A stretch of DNA of 8,262 bases from Gammaproteobacteria bacterium (GTDB lineage Bacteria; Pseudomonadota; Gammaproteobacteria; SZUA-21), in the NCBI GenBank assembly GCA_027021095.1, contig JALUUZ010000434.1, positions 1 through 8,262 on the forward strand, read 5' to 3'. Made by a program: the position numbers and the translations under genes. The notes beneath the pieces are model-generated. The model made no database searches, was not told the origin of the DNA, and saw only the letters and a program-made list of their open reading frames with translations. Of this stretch, positions 1 through 6,639 are shown piece after piece; the stretch's first letter is position 1; each line of letters opens with the position of its first letter.

Positions 1-352
1 CCGGTGAAAAGCGCAGGCGTTCGCCATCGACACAATGAAATTCGATGTTCTGCAGTTGTTCGCGTGCGGCTTTTTCGCGTGCCACGTCGAGCATTGCCTC
101 GACCAGGTCGGTTCCGATCACCTGTCCGGTGTCACCGACCTGCTTGGCAGCAGAGATCGCCGGTTCCCCGGTGCCGGATGCGATGTCGAGTACCCGGTTT
201 CCGGCCGACAGTCGTGCCAGCTCGAGCATACGCCGGGTGACCGGCGCGGCGCCCTGGCGCAGCAATGCGTCGCGCCGGCGCCAGCCTTCGGCCGCGGCGT
301 TCCAGGAATCGCGTTCGCGTGCTTTCAGTGTTTGTACGTCGACAGTCGCCAT
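1..352 (-). CDS. Class I SAM-dependent methyltransferase (UbiE-like), 3' end outside window
   Basis: This is an open reading frame of 117 codons that begins with ATG at 352 and continues past the window's left edge, so only the N-terminal part is visible. Residues 54-62 read VLDIASGTG, which is motif I of Rossmann-fold methyltransferases (SAM glycine loop). An acidic residue in GTDLVEAML (80-88) fits the ribose-binding motif II position, and a VDGE segment near 108-111 fits motif III. The helix before motif I (WNAAAEGWRRRD) is typical of UbiE/COQ5-like methyltransferases. The start is supported by a GGAG ribosome-binding sequence about 10 nt upstream that adjoins the stop of the preceding epimerase gene. 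The gap to that gene is only 15 nt, so co-transcription and perhaps translational coupling are likely. The substrate is unknown: it could be a quinone-type, a small-molecule or a sugar methyltransferase. The family call is firm and the role is not. Confidence 0.85.
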   Translation of the reverse strand, partial: MATVDVQTLKARERDSWNAAAEGWRRRDALLRQGAAPVTRRMLELARLSAGNRVLDIASGTGEPAISAAKQVGDTGQVIGTDLVEAMLDVAREKAAREQLQNIEFHCVDGERLRFSP

Positions 353-367
353 GCGTGGTTTCTCCGT

Positions 368-1375
368 TTATACCTTGTAATAGTCGCGGTACCAGTCGAC
401 GAAATTGCGTATACCTGTTTCGACCGGGGTGGCAGGTTTATAGCCGACGTCCCTGACCAGGTCGGTGACGTCGGCATAGGTGTAGGGCACGTCGCCGGGT
501 TGCAGCGGCAGCATGTTCTTCCTGGCTTTCTTTCCAAGGCAGTCTTCCAGGACTTCGATATAGTGCATCAGCTCCACTGGGTTGTTGTTGCCGATATTGT
601 ACAAGCGGTAAGGACAGTTGCTGGTGGCCGAGTCCGGCGCGTCCCCGCTCCACTCCGGGTTGGGTTGCGGGATGCGGTCCAGTACCCGGATCACGCCTTC
701 GACGATATCGTCGATATAAGTAAAATCACGCTTGTGGTCGCCGTAATTGAAGACATCGATCGGTTTGTCCTCGAGAATGTTCCTGGTGAATAGGAACAGT
801 GCCATGTCGGGACGTCCCCAGGGGCCGTAGACGGTAAAGAATCGCAGGCCGGTTACCGGCAGGCCGAACAGGTGACTATAGGTATGGGCCATCAGTTCGT
901 TGGATTTTTTGCTTGCCGCATACAGGCTGACCGGGTGATCGACATTGTTGTGGACCGAAAACGGGTAGTTGGTATTGGCGCCGTACACGGAACTGCTCGA
1001 CGCGAACACCAGGTGTTTGACATCCTGGTGGCGGCAGCCTTCGAGAATATTGACGAAACCGACGAGGTTGGTGTCGACATAGGCATGCGGGTTTTTCAGT
1101 GAGTAACGTACCCCGGCCTGGGCGGCAAGGTTGATGACCGCGTCCGGCCGGTATTGCTGAAAGATACCTTCCATCGCGGCACGGTCCTCGATACCGGCGC
1201 GGACATCGGTAAAGTGTTCGTGCTGCAGCAGTGGTTCCAGGCGGGCCTGTTTCAGACTGACATCATAATAATCGTTCAGGTTGTCGACGCCGATGACTTC
1301 ATCGCCGCGCGCAAGCAGCCGGCGGCTCAAGCCCGAACCGATAAAACCTGCTGCTCCGGTAATAAGTACTTTCAT
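368..1375 (-). CDS. NAD-dependent epimerase, UDP-glucuronate 4-epimerase-like (extended SDR)
   Basis: The 335-residue protein is full length for the extended short-chain dehydrogenase/reductase sugar epimerases. The NAD-binding loop GAAGFIG is at 7-13. A serine run in FASSSSVYG (124-132) and YAASK at 152-156 supply the catalytic Ser/Tyr/Lys. The NLNDYYDVSLKQARL signature near 32-46 and the RDFTYIDDIVEGV segment near 217-229 are characteristic of UDP-glucuronate 4-epimerases (LspL/CapI type), which interconvert UDP-GlcA and UDP-GalA in the cytoplasm. The gene lies 104 nt downstream of a UDP-sugar 6-dehydrogenase on the same strand, so it probably acts on that enzyme's product. If the dehydrogenase makes a UDP-HexNAcA, this enzyme might act as a TviC/WbpP-like epimerase instead. 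ATG at 1375 gives the canonical MKVLITG N-terminus. The ribosome-binding site is weak (AGAGAG immediately upstream, AGG further out). Family assignment is confident; the exact sugar is inferred. Confidence 0.93.
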   Translation of the reverse strand: MKVLITGAAGFIGSGLSRRLLARGDEVIGVDNLNDYYDVSLKQARLEPLLQHEHFTDVRAGIEDRAAMEGIFQQYRPDAVINLAAQAGVRYSLKNPHAYVDTNLVGFVNILEGCRHQDVKHLVFASSSSVYGANTNYPFSVHNNVDHPVSLYAASKKSNELMAHTYSHLFGLPVTGLRFFTVYGPWGRPDMALFLFTRNILEDKPIDVFNYGDHKRDFTYIDDIVEGVIRVLDRIPQPNPEWSGDAPDSATSNCPYRLYNIGNNNPVELMHYIEVLEDCLGKKARKNMLPLQPGDVPYTYADVTDLVRDVGYKPATPVETGIRNFVDWYRDYYKV

Positions 1376-1479
1376 CTCTCTGTTGCCTTTTGGTGATAAA
1401 CACAGCCAGAAAATCTCTGCACCGGTTTTGGTTTTCGCCGTCCGCAGGAGGCCGTGGACATTCGCCTGGTTTTTTGTCG

Positions 1480-2748
1480 TTACAGCCGTGCGTCGACGCT
1501 GTCCCGCGGGTAGATTGACTTTACGTCGTAGATTATACAGGATTCCTTGCCGAATTCCCGGAGTTGTGCCGGGCTGAGCTTGCGGAATTCATCATGTGGC
1601 ACTGCCAGTACGACAGCATCGTAGTGTCCGGTGAGCGGCTGTTCGATCAGGTCGATCTGGTAGGTTTCCTGCGCCTGTGCCTTGTCTGCCCAAGGATCGT
1701 AGACATCGACCTTGGCATGATAGCTTTGAAACTCCTGGATGATGTCGATGACCCGGGTGTTGCGCAGGTCCGGGCAGTTTTCCTTGAAGGTGATCCCCAG
1801 CACCAGTATCGTCGCATCGACGACATGAATGCGTCGCTGGGTCATCATCTTGATCACGGTCTCGGCCACATAGGCGCCCATGTTGTCATTGATCTCCCGC
1901 CCGGCGAGAATGATGCGCGGATGGTAACCGAGTGCCTGGGCTTTGTGTGTCAGGTAGTAGGGGTCGACACCGATACAGTGCCCGCCCACCAGTCCCGGAC
2001 GGAAGGGCAGAAAATTCCACTTGGTGCCGGCGGCTTCGAGTACTTCCAGGGTGTCGATCTGCATCTTGTTGAACAGTATCGCAAGTTCATTGATCAACGC
2101 GATGTTGACATCACGCTGGGTGTTTTCGATGACCTTGGCGGCTTCAGCGACACGGATGCTGCTGGCCTTGAAGGTGCCGGCATCGATGATCGAACGGTAC
2201 AGTTTATCGATAAACTCTGCGGCTTCCGCAGTAGAACCTGACGTGACTTTTTTGATGGTTGTCAGCCGATGTTGCTTGTCACCCGGGTTGATACGCTCCG
2301 GGCTGTAGCCGACGGTAAAGTCCCGGTTGTATTTCAGTCCGGATTTCTGTTCCAGCAGCGGGACACAGACCTCTTCGGTCGCGCCTGGATAGACCGTGGA
2401 TTCGAAGACCACGGTGTTACCCTTTTTCAGCGTCTTGGCGACGATCTCACAAGCCAGGCGCAGTGCGGTCAGGTCAGGTTTCTTGGTTTCGTCGACCGGC
2501 GTCGGTACCGTGACGATATAGACATCGCATTTTTCGGTTGCCGTGTAGCCGGAGCTGAATTCAAGCTGTGCAGCGGATTTCAGTTCCTCGGCGGAAACCT
2601 CGAGGGTGTGATCCAGCCCCGCCTTGAGTTCCCTGATCCGGTGGTTGTTGATGTCGTAGCCGACGGTCGGATAATGTTTGCCGAACTCTACGGCCAATGG
2701 CAGTCCAACGTAGCCCAGACCGATGATGCCGATAGTCAAGTCGTTCAA
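1480..2748 (-). CDS. tviB: UDP-sugar 6-dehydrogenase, TviB/WbpO (VipA) type
   Basis: This gene encodes a 422-residue nucleotide-sugar dehydrogenase, which oxidises C6 of a UDP-sugar to a carboxylate with two NAD+. From the preferred start, the NAD-binding GLGYVG is at 10-15, with an acidic residue at D32 ending the second strand. E-S-T at 116-118, SPERINPGD near 149-157 and the catalytic-domain helix with K205 follow. GGHCIGVDPYY carries the nucleophilic cysteine at 258. A C-terminal UDP-binding Rossmann domain (VLGITFKENCPDLRN onward) completes the fold. The NFLPFRPGLVGGHC context and the FGKHYPTVGYDIN start resemble TviB/WbpO, enzymes for UDP-GlcNAc or UDP-GalNAc. UDP-glucose remains possible, especially next to a UDP-glucuronate-type epimerase. 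TTG at 2748 is chosen because AGGAG lies 7 nt upstream of it; a TTG at 2763 would place that site inside the gene. It is the first gene of the leftward unit. Confidence 0.93.
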   Translation of the reverse strand: MNDLTIGIIGLGYVGLPLAVEFGKHYPTVGYDINNHRIRELKAGLDHTLEVSAEELKSAAQLEFSSGYTATEKCDVYIVTVPTPVDETKKPDLTALRLACEIVAKTLKKGNTVVFESTVYPGATEEVCVPLLEQKSGLKYNRDFTVGYSPERINPGDKQHRLTTIKKVTSGSTAEAAEFIDKLYRSIIDAGTFKASSIRVAEAAKVIENTQRDVNIALINELAILFNKMQIDTLEVLEAAGTKWNFLPFRPGLVGGHCIGVDPYYLTHKAQALGYHPRIILAGREINDNMGAYVAETVIKMMTQRRIHVVDATILVLGITFKENCPDLRNTRVIDIIQEFQSYHAKVDVYDPWADKAQAQETYQIDLIEQPLTGHYDAVVLAVPHDEFRKLSPAQLREFGKESCIIYDVKSIYPRDSVDARL

Positions 2749-2755
2749 ATGTCTA

Positions 2756-2760
2756 CTCCT
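2756..2760 (-). promoter_or_regulatory. Ribosome-binding site deciding the TTG start of the UDP-sugar dehydrogenase
   Basis: On the minus strand AGGAG (2760-2756) is followed by a 7-nt spacer and TTG at 2748-2746. This is a near-ideal Shine-Dalgarno arrangement. The protein from that TTG begins with a short MNDLTIGIIGLGYVG, matching the usual family N-terminus. No ATG or GTG is available in frame near this point. Confidence 0.7.
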
Positions 2761-2829
2761 CAAGCAATACAGACAGGCCAGGGTTTTGGGGGTGCTGTTT
2801 CGGTGTTGCTGCAGGAAGCCCCGGCTTGT

Positions 2830-2868
2830 CCCTGAAGTGACTGCCTCTTCCGGCGGGTTGATTCAGGG
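2830..2868. repeat. Inverted repeat in the divergent intergenic region
   Basis: CCCTGAA at 2830-2836 and TTCAGGG at 2862-2868 are perfect 7-bp inverted arms separated by 25 nt. The repeat lies just downstream of the putative leftward promoter, so it would fall at the start of the dehydrogenase transcript. It could be a binding site for a dimeric regulator or an RNA stem-loop. It has no U-tract and is not a terminator. A chance origin is possible. Confidence 0.3.
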
Positions 2869-2874
2869 TTCTTA

Positions 2875-2902
2875 AGTGTAGCATAGATCACCCTGGCCCA
2901 AG
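2875..2902 (-). promoter_or_regulatory. Putative weak extended -10 promoter for the leftward dehydrogenase-epimerase unit
   Basis: Reading the minus strand, TGC-TACACT (2883-2875) forms an extended -10 element. A poor -35 candidate TTGGGC (2901-2896) lies 15 nt upstream. Transcription would start near 2868, leaving an untranslated leader of roughly 120 nt before the TTG start. The match is modest and rests only on motif reading by eye. Confidence 0.3.
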
Positions 2903-2979
2903 AGAGTCTTTGGACAGCGCGTTTACGAGGATTTTGACGTGAACAGCTGTGTCCCGGCGGCTGCCATGCGATCATTGGA

Positions 2980-3009
2980 TTGACTGCCGATTTGACATCG
3001 CGGTATAGT
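2980..3009 (+). promoter_or_regulatory. Putative sigma70-type promoter of the rfbBACD operon
   Basis: TTGACT at 2980-2985 (-35, five of six consensus bases) and TATAGT at 3004-3009 (-10, five of six) are separated by 18 nt. Transcription would begin near 3016, about 23 nt before the rfbB ATG. An alternative TTGACA at 2992-2997 has no properly spaced -10. This is the best promoter-like sequence in the window, located exactly where the first gene of a tight rightward operon needs one. Confidence 0.6.
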
Positions 3010-3038
3010 CTGGCCGTGTTGGTCGGCGAGAGAAGGAA

Positions 3039-4109
3039 ATGACACGGCAAACGGTAGTGGTGACAGGCGGCGCGGGATTTATCGGGTCAGCGCTGGTCAG
3101 GCGGCTGGTCACGCAGGGTTACCAGGTAGTCAACCTGGACAAGTTGACCTATGCCGGCAACCTGTCATCGGTGGCGTCGGTTGCGGCAGCGGCCAACTAC
3201 CACTTCGAGCAGGTGGATATCTGCGATCGCAGCCGGATCAGGCGTGTGTTCAGCGACTATAGACCGGACCTGGTCATGAACCTGGCAGCCGAGTCCCACG
3301 TGGATCGTTCCATCGATCGTGCAGACGATTTTATCCAGACCAATATTCTCGGTGTGTTCGTGCTGCTGGAGGAAGCACTGGCCTATTGGCGGCAGCTGCC
3401 GGATCAAAAGCGGCGGCAATTTCGTTTTCACCAGGTGTCGACCGACGAGGTCTATGGTTCGCTGGGTGAGGAAGGCTTGTTCAGTGAACAGACGGCTTAT
3501 GATCCAAGTTCTCCGTATTCAGCCAGCAAGGCCTCGTCGGACCACCTGGTGCGTGCGTGGCACCGTACTTATGGCCTGCCGGTGCTGATTACCAATTGCT
3601 CCAACAACTACGGCCCGTACCAGTTTCCCGAAAAGCTGATTCCGCACATGGTACTGTGTGCGCTGCAGGGCAAGCCACTGCCGGTCTATGGCAAGGGCGA
3701 AAACGTGCGCGACTGGCTGCATGTCGAAGACCATGTGTCGGCGTTGCTGCAGGTAGCGGCACACGGCAGGGTCGGTGAGACTTATAATATCGGCGGCCAC
3801 AATGAGCGCAGTAACCTGCAGGTGGTGAACGCGATCTGTGACCTGCTCGATGAGCTGCTGCCTGACTCGGCGCACCGGCCGCACCGGGAGCTGATCGAGT
3901 ACGTCACCGACCGTCCCGGTCATGATCTGCGTTATGCGATCGATGCCGGCAAGCTCGAGGCCGAACTCGGCTGGGTGCCAGCGGAGACCTTCGAGTCCGG
4001 ACTGTACAAGACAGTGCAGTGGTATCTCGACAACCGCCCGTGGTGGGAGGCGATCCTGAACGGCTCTTACCAGCATCAGCGCGCAGGACTTGGCCGGCTG
4101 GCCAGGTAG
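3039..4109 (+). CDS. rfbB: dTDP-glucose 4,6-dehydratase (RmlB/RfbB)
   Basis: This enzyme converts dTDP-glucose to dTDP-4-keto-6-deoxyglucose, the second step of dTDP-L-rhamnose synthesis, in the cytoplasm. The 356-residue product has the NAD-binding TGGAGFIG loop at 9-16 and the family signature LDKLTYAGN at 33-41. It has AAESHVDRS near 83-91, the catalytic STDEVYG with T135, D136 and E137, and YSASK with Y160 and K164. SNNYGPYQFPEKLIP near 188-202 and the NVRDWLHVEDH segment near 222-232 are also diagnostic. Length matches the family. ATG at 3039 gives the expected short N-terminus; the purine-rich GAGAGAAGGA just upstream acts as ribosome-binding site, though it sits close to the start. It is the first gene of the operon, and 54 nt separate it from rfbA. 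Confidence 0.97.
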   Translation: MTRQTVVVTGGAGFIGSALVRRLVTQGYQVVNLDKLTYAGNLSSVASVAAAANYHFEQVDICDRSRIRRVFSDYRPDLVMNLAAESHVDRSIDRADDFIQTNILGVFVLLEEALAYWRQLPDQKRRQFRFHQVSTDEVYGSLGEEGLFSEQTAYDPSSPYSASKASSDHLVRAWHRTYGLPVLITNCSNNYGPYQFPEKLIPHMVLCALQGKPLPVYGKGENVRDWLHVEDHVSALLQVAAHGRVGETYNIGGHNERSNLQVVNAICDLLDELLPDSAHRPHRELIEYVTDRPGHDLRYAIDAGKLEAELGWVPAETFESGLYKTVQWYLDNRPWWEAILNGSYQHQRAGLGRLAR

Positions 4110-4163
4110 CGCGTCGGGGCTGGAAAGTCATGGAAGCAGGGTTGAGCGGGGACAGGAGTAAGC

Positions 4164-5039
4164 ATGGCACGTAAAGGTATCATACTGGCGGGTGGCTCAG
4201 GTACCAGGCTGTACCCGGTCACCCGGGTGGTTTCCAAGCAGTTGCTGCCTGTTTATGACAAGCCGATGATCTACTATCCGTTGACGTCGCTGATGCTGGC
4301 CGGAATACGCGACATTCTGGTTATCTCGACACCGGCGGATACGCCGCGGTTTCGTGAGTTGCTTGGCGATGGTTCACAATGGGGGGTGGCATTGTCTTAC
4401 GCTGTACAGCCTGAGCCGGGCGGCCTGGCACAGGCTTTTCTGATCGGTGAGTCGTTTATCGGCGATGAGGCCTGCGCATTGATTCTGGGCGACAACATTT
4501 TTTATGGCCACGCGATGGAAAGGGTCTTCAAGGCCGCGGCGGCGACGCAGACGGGGGCGACGGTGTTTGCCTACCAGGTCAGTGACCCGCAGCGCTACGG
4601 CGTGGTCGAATTCGATGAGCAGGGACGCGCTGTCAGCCTGGAAGAGAAGCCTGCGAAGCCGAAATCACGTTATGCGGTGACAGGGTTGTATTTCTACGAC
4701 AACGAGGTTGTCGAGTTGGCCCGGCAGCTTGTTCCTTCCGCACGCGGCGAATTGGAGATCACCGACATCAATCGTCTTTACCTGGAGCGTGGGCGCCTCG
4801 ACGTAAAGGACCTGGGCCGAGGCACCGCCTGGCTCGATACCGGTACGCATGAATCGTTGCTCGAGGCCTCCCAGTATATCGAGACCATCGAAAAGCGCCA
4901 GGGTCTGAAGATCGCCTGCCCGGAAGAAATCGCTTTTCGCAGTGGTTATATCGATGCATCCCAATTGCTCAGGCTGGCCGAACAACTGGACAAGAACAGC
5001 TACGGCGCCTACCTGAAAATGATATTACAGGAGTACTGA
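4164..5039 (+). CDS. rfbA: Glucose-1-phosphate thymidylyltransferase (RmlA/RfbA)
   Basis: This enzyme joins glucose-1-phosphate and dTTP to form dTDP-glucose and pyrophosphate, the committed and usually product-inhibited first step of the rhamnose branch. The 291-residue length is normal. The nucleotide-binding signature GGSGTRLYPVT is at 10-20 and the PVYDKPMIYYPL block at 29-40. PGGLAQA is at 85-91, and LGDNIFYG contains the metal-binding D110. EEKPAKPKS is at 160-168, and the GRGTAWLDTGTHESLLEA segment is near 218-235. AGGAG at 4154-4158, 5 nt before the ATG, strongly supports the start. The next gene, rfbC, begins 5 nt after its stop, so the two are translated from one message and probably coupled. 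Confidence 0.97.
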   Translation: MARKGIILAGGSGTRLYPVTRVVSKQLLPVYDKPMIYYPLTSLMLAGIRDILVISTPADTPRFRELLGDGSQWGVALSYAVQPEPGGLAQAFLIGESFIGDEACALILGDNIFYGHAMERVFKAAAATQTGATVFAYQVSDPQRYGVVEFDEQGRAVSLEEKPAKPKSRYAVTGLYFYDNEVVELARQLVPSARGELEITDINRLYLERGRLDVKDLGRGTAWLDTGTHESLLEASQYIETIEKRQGLKIACPEEIAFRSGYIDASQLLRLAEQLDKNSYGAYLKMILQEY

Positions 5040-5044
5040 TTACC

Positions 5045-5590
5045 ATGCAGGCGCAGCGACTGGAAGTTCCTGACCTGGTTCTGCTCGAGCCAAGAGTGTT
5101 TGCAGACAGCCGGGGATTTTTTTTCGAGAGCTTCAATCAGCGGGACTTTCTCAGTTTGACGGGTATCGATGCGGTGTTCGTGCAGGACAACCATTCGCGC
5201 TCGATGAAAGACGTGCTACGTGGGTTGCACTACCAGGTACGGCAGCCGCAGGGAAAACTGGTGCGCGTGGTCACGGGGGAGATCTTCGATGTCGCGGTCG
5301 ACCTGCGCCGTTCATCGCCCAGCTTCGGACAATGGGCCGGGGTGCACTTGAGCGCGGAGAACAAAAAGATGTTGTGGGTGCCTCCGGGTTTTGCGCATGG
5401 GTTTTACGTCTGCTCAGAGGTTGCAGAGGTGTTGTACAAGACGACCGACTACTATGCGCCGGAACACGAGCGTACGATCCTGTGGAGTGATCCAGAACTC
5501 GGTATTGCCTGGCCACAGGGTGCTGCGCCGCTGCTGTCGGCTAAAGACCAGGCCGGTGTCCCGTTCAGCGAGGCAGAGACTTTTGCCTGA
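5045..5590 (+). CDS. rfbC: dTDP-4-dehydrorhamnose 3,5-epimerase (RmlC/RfbC)
   Basis: This cofactor-independent cupin epimerase inverts C3 and C5 of dTDP-4-keto-6-deoxyglucose. The 181-residue protein has the family N-terminus LEPRVFADSRGFFFESF near 14-30. The catalytic histidine lies in LRGLHYQ (H62), with a conserved lysine in QGKLVRV (K71). WVPPGFAHGFYV is near 111-122, YKTTDYYAPEHE holds the catalytic-region tyrosines near 131-142, and the LSAKDQ segment has D168. AGGAG at 5029-5033 lies inside the end of rfbA, 11 nt before the ATG, a slightly long spacing consistent with coupling to rfbA translation. All expected active-site blocks are present. Confidence 0.96.
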   Translation: MQAQRLEVPDLVLLEPRVFADSRGFFFESFNQRDFLSLTGIDAVFVQDNHSRSMKDVLRGLHYQVRQPQGKLVRVVTGEIFDVAVDLRRSSPSFGQWAGVHLSAENKKMLWVPPGFAHGFYVCSEVAEVLYKTTDYYAPEHERTILWSDPELGIAWPQGAAPLLSAKDQAGVPFSEAETFA

Positions 5591-5615
5591 AGCGGCTGCA
5601 GGAAACCGGATCCGG

Positions 5616-6500
5616 GTGATGCTGCTCGGGGCTGGCGGCCAGCTTGGGTTCTGCCTGCAACAGGTATTGGCGCCTGAGTGCGAACTGGTTGCGTTCGATC
5701 GTCAACGGCTCGACCTGGCTGACGCCGATCGGCTTGCCGCGGCAGTCAGACGGACGGCGCCGCAGTTGATCATCAATGCTGCGGCCTATACTGCCGTGGA
5801 CCGTGCCGAAGACGAGGAGTCACTTTGTTTTGCAATCAATGCCAAGGCCCCCGAAGTGCTGGCACGGCAGGCGGCCTGCTGCGGGGCGGTACTGATCCAC
5901 TATTCTACCGACTATGTCTATGACGGGACCGCTGACCGGCCCTATGTCGAGTCGGACCGGACCAATCCGCTTGGGGTCTACGGTCGTTCGAAGCTGGCCG
6001 GAGACCTGGCGGTCTGTGAGGCATCGGTACCGGCCCTGGTGTTTCGTACAAGCTGGGTGTTCAGCGACCGGGGGCACAATTTTTATCTGACGATGAAGAA
6101 GCTGATTGCCACACGTGAGCAGGTAAAGATCGTCAGTGACCAGACCGGCGCGCCGACCAGTGCGCCGGCGTTGGCAAGGGCCACCTTGCAGACCCTGCGC
6201 CCTTGCCTGCAACAGGGCCTGGCACTGCCGGACTATGTCGGGCCGGTCAGCGGGGTCTATCATATGAGTTGTGCCGGAAAGACCAGTTGGTTCGGGTTTG
6301 CCAGTGCGATAAAGCGGCAGATGCAGCAGCCGGGTGCCGGGCCGCTGGCAGAGTTGCTGCCGGTCAGCAGCAGTGAATACCCGGTCAAGGCATCACGCCC
6401 GGCCTACTCGGTACTGGACAACAGCAGGCTGTTGGCGGTCTTCGGCACTGCGTTGCCGACCTGGACCGAGGCGCTGGCCGACTATGCGCCCGTCCGCTGA
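5616..6500 (+). CDS. rfbD: dTDP-4-dehydrorhamnose reductase (RmlD/RfbD)
   Basis: This enzyme performs the last step, NAD(P)H-dependent reduction of dTDP-4-keto-L-rhamnose to dTDP-L-rhamnose. Numbered from GTG 5616 (294 residues), it shows the dinucleotide loop GAGGQLG at 5-11 and the INAAAYTAVDRAE block near 53-65. STDYVYDG is at 97-104, and YGRSK holds catalytic Y122 and K126. The substrate-loop DQTGAPT is at 175-181 and a C-terminal RPAYSVLDN at 261-269. The start is uncertain. GTG 5616 and ATG 5619 leave the first beta strand about two residues short. TTG 5583, with GAGG 9 nt upstream and an 8-nt overlap with rfbC, would restore it. AGGA at 5600-5603 could serve GTG 5616. The protein identity is not affected. 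Confidence 0.93.
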   Translation: MMLLGAGGQLGFCLQQVLAPECELVAFDRQRLDLADADRLAAAVRRTAPQLIINAAAYTAVDRAEDEESLCFAINAKAPEVLARQAACCGAVLIHYSTDYVYDGTADRPYVESDRTNPLGVYGRSKLAGDLAVCEASVPALVFRTSWVFSDRGHNFYLTMKKLIATREQVKIVSDQTGAPTSAPALARATLQTLRPCLQQGLALPDYVGPVSGVYHMSCAGKTSWFGFASAIKRQMQQPGAGPLAELLPVSSSEYPVKASRPAYSVLDNSRLLAVFGTALPTWTEALADYAPVR

Positions 6501-6502
6501 CT

Positions 6503-6546
6503 AGCCCACATCGTCCCTTTTTGGATTTTTTGGGTGTAGGGCTTTT
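6503..6546 (+). terminator. Possible intrinsic terminator after rfbD
   Basis: An imperfect stem-loop follows the rfbD stop immediately. AGCCC (6503-6507) pairs with GGGCT (6539-6543), ACA (6508-6510) with TGT (6535-6537), and CCC (6515-6517) with GGG (6532-6534). Bulges interrupt the stem, and a T-rich 14-nt loop closes it. Only a short TTTT (6543-6546) follows, so termination may be weak. Its position at the end of the rhamnose operon supports the call. Confidence 0.4.
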
Positions 6547-6556
6547 GCCGGGAAAA

Positions 6557-6565
6557 TGTTAAAAT
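6557..6565 (+). promoter_or_regulatory. Putative extended -10 promoter of miaB
   Basis: TGT-TAAAAT at 6557-6565 combines the TGn extension with a five-of-six -10 hexamer. No good -35 hexamer sits 16-18 nt upstream, which extended -10 promoters can tolerate. Transcription would start near 6572, giving a leader of about 68 nt. That leader contains the perfect palindrome GCCCGCGGGC at 6588-6597. The placement between the terminator-like hairpin and miaB makes it plausible. Confidence 0.45.
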
Positions 6566-6639
6566 GACCGTTTCGGCTGTTTCACCGGCCCGCGGGCAGG
6601 ACCGGCTCGAGACAGGCTTAAACGGGTAACATCCTGATT

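Noticed and set aside
35..793. 252-codon plus-strand open frame
   Set aside because: It lies opposite the methyltransferase and epimerase genes, which have clear family motifs. The frame is open only because of GC-rich codon bias on the other strand, and it crosses the real gene boundary.
1376..1479. Possible hairpin between the dehydrogenase and epimerase genes (GTCCGC/GTGGAC)
   Set aside because: The stem is short with a mismatch and no T-tract follows in the transcribed direction, so no terminator or attenuator can be claimed.
1564..2241. 225-codon plus-strand open frame
   Set aside because: It is entirely antisense to the UDP-sugar dehydrogenase, with no recognisable domain.
2749..3038. 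Search for a JUMPstart/ops element upstream of the polysaccharide genes
   Set aside because: No GGCGGTAG-type ops core was seen on either strand in the intergenic region.
2760..3050. 96-codon minus-strand frame filling the divergent intergenic region
   Set aside because: It would run through the rfbB start and promoter and has no family resemblance or good ribosome-binding site. The composition looks non-coding.
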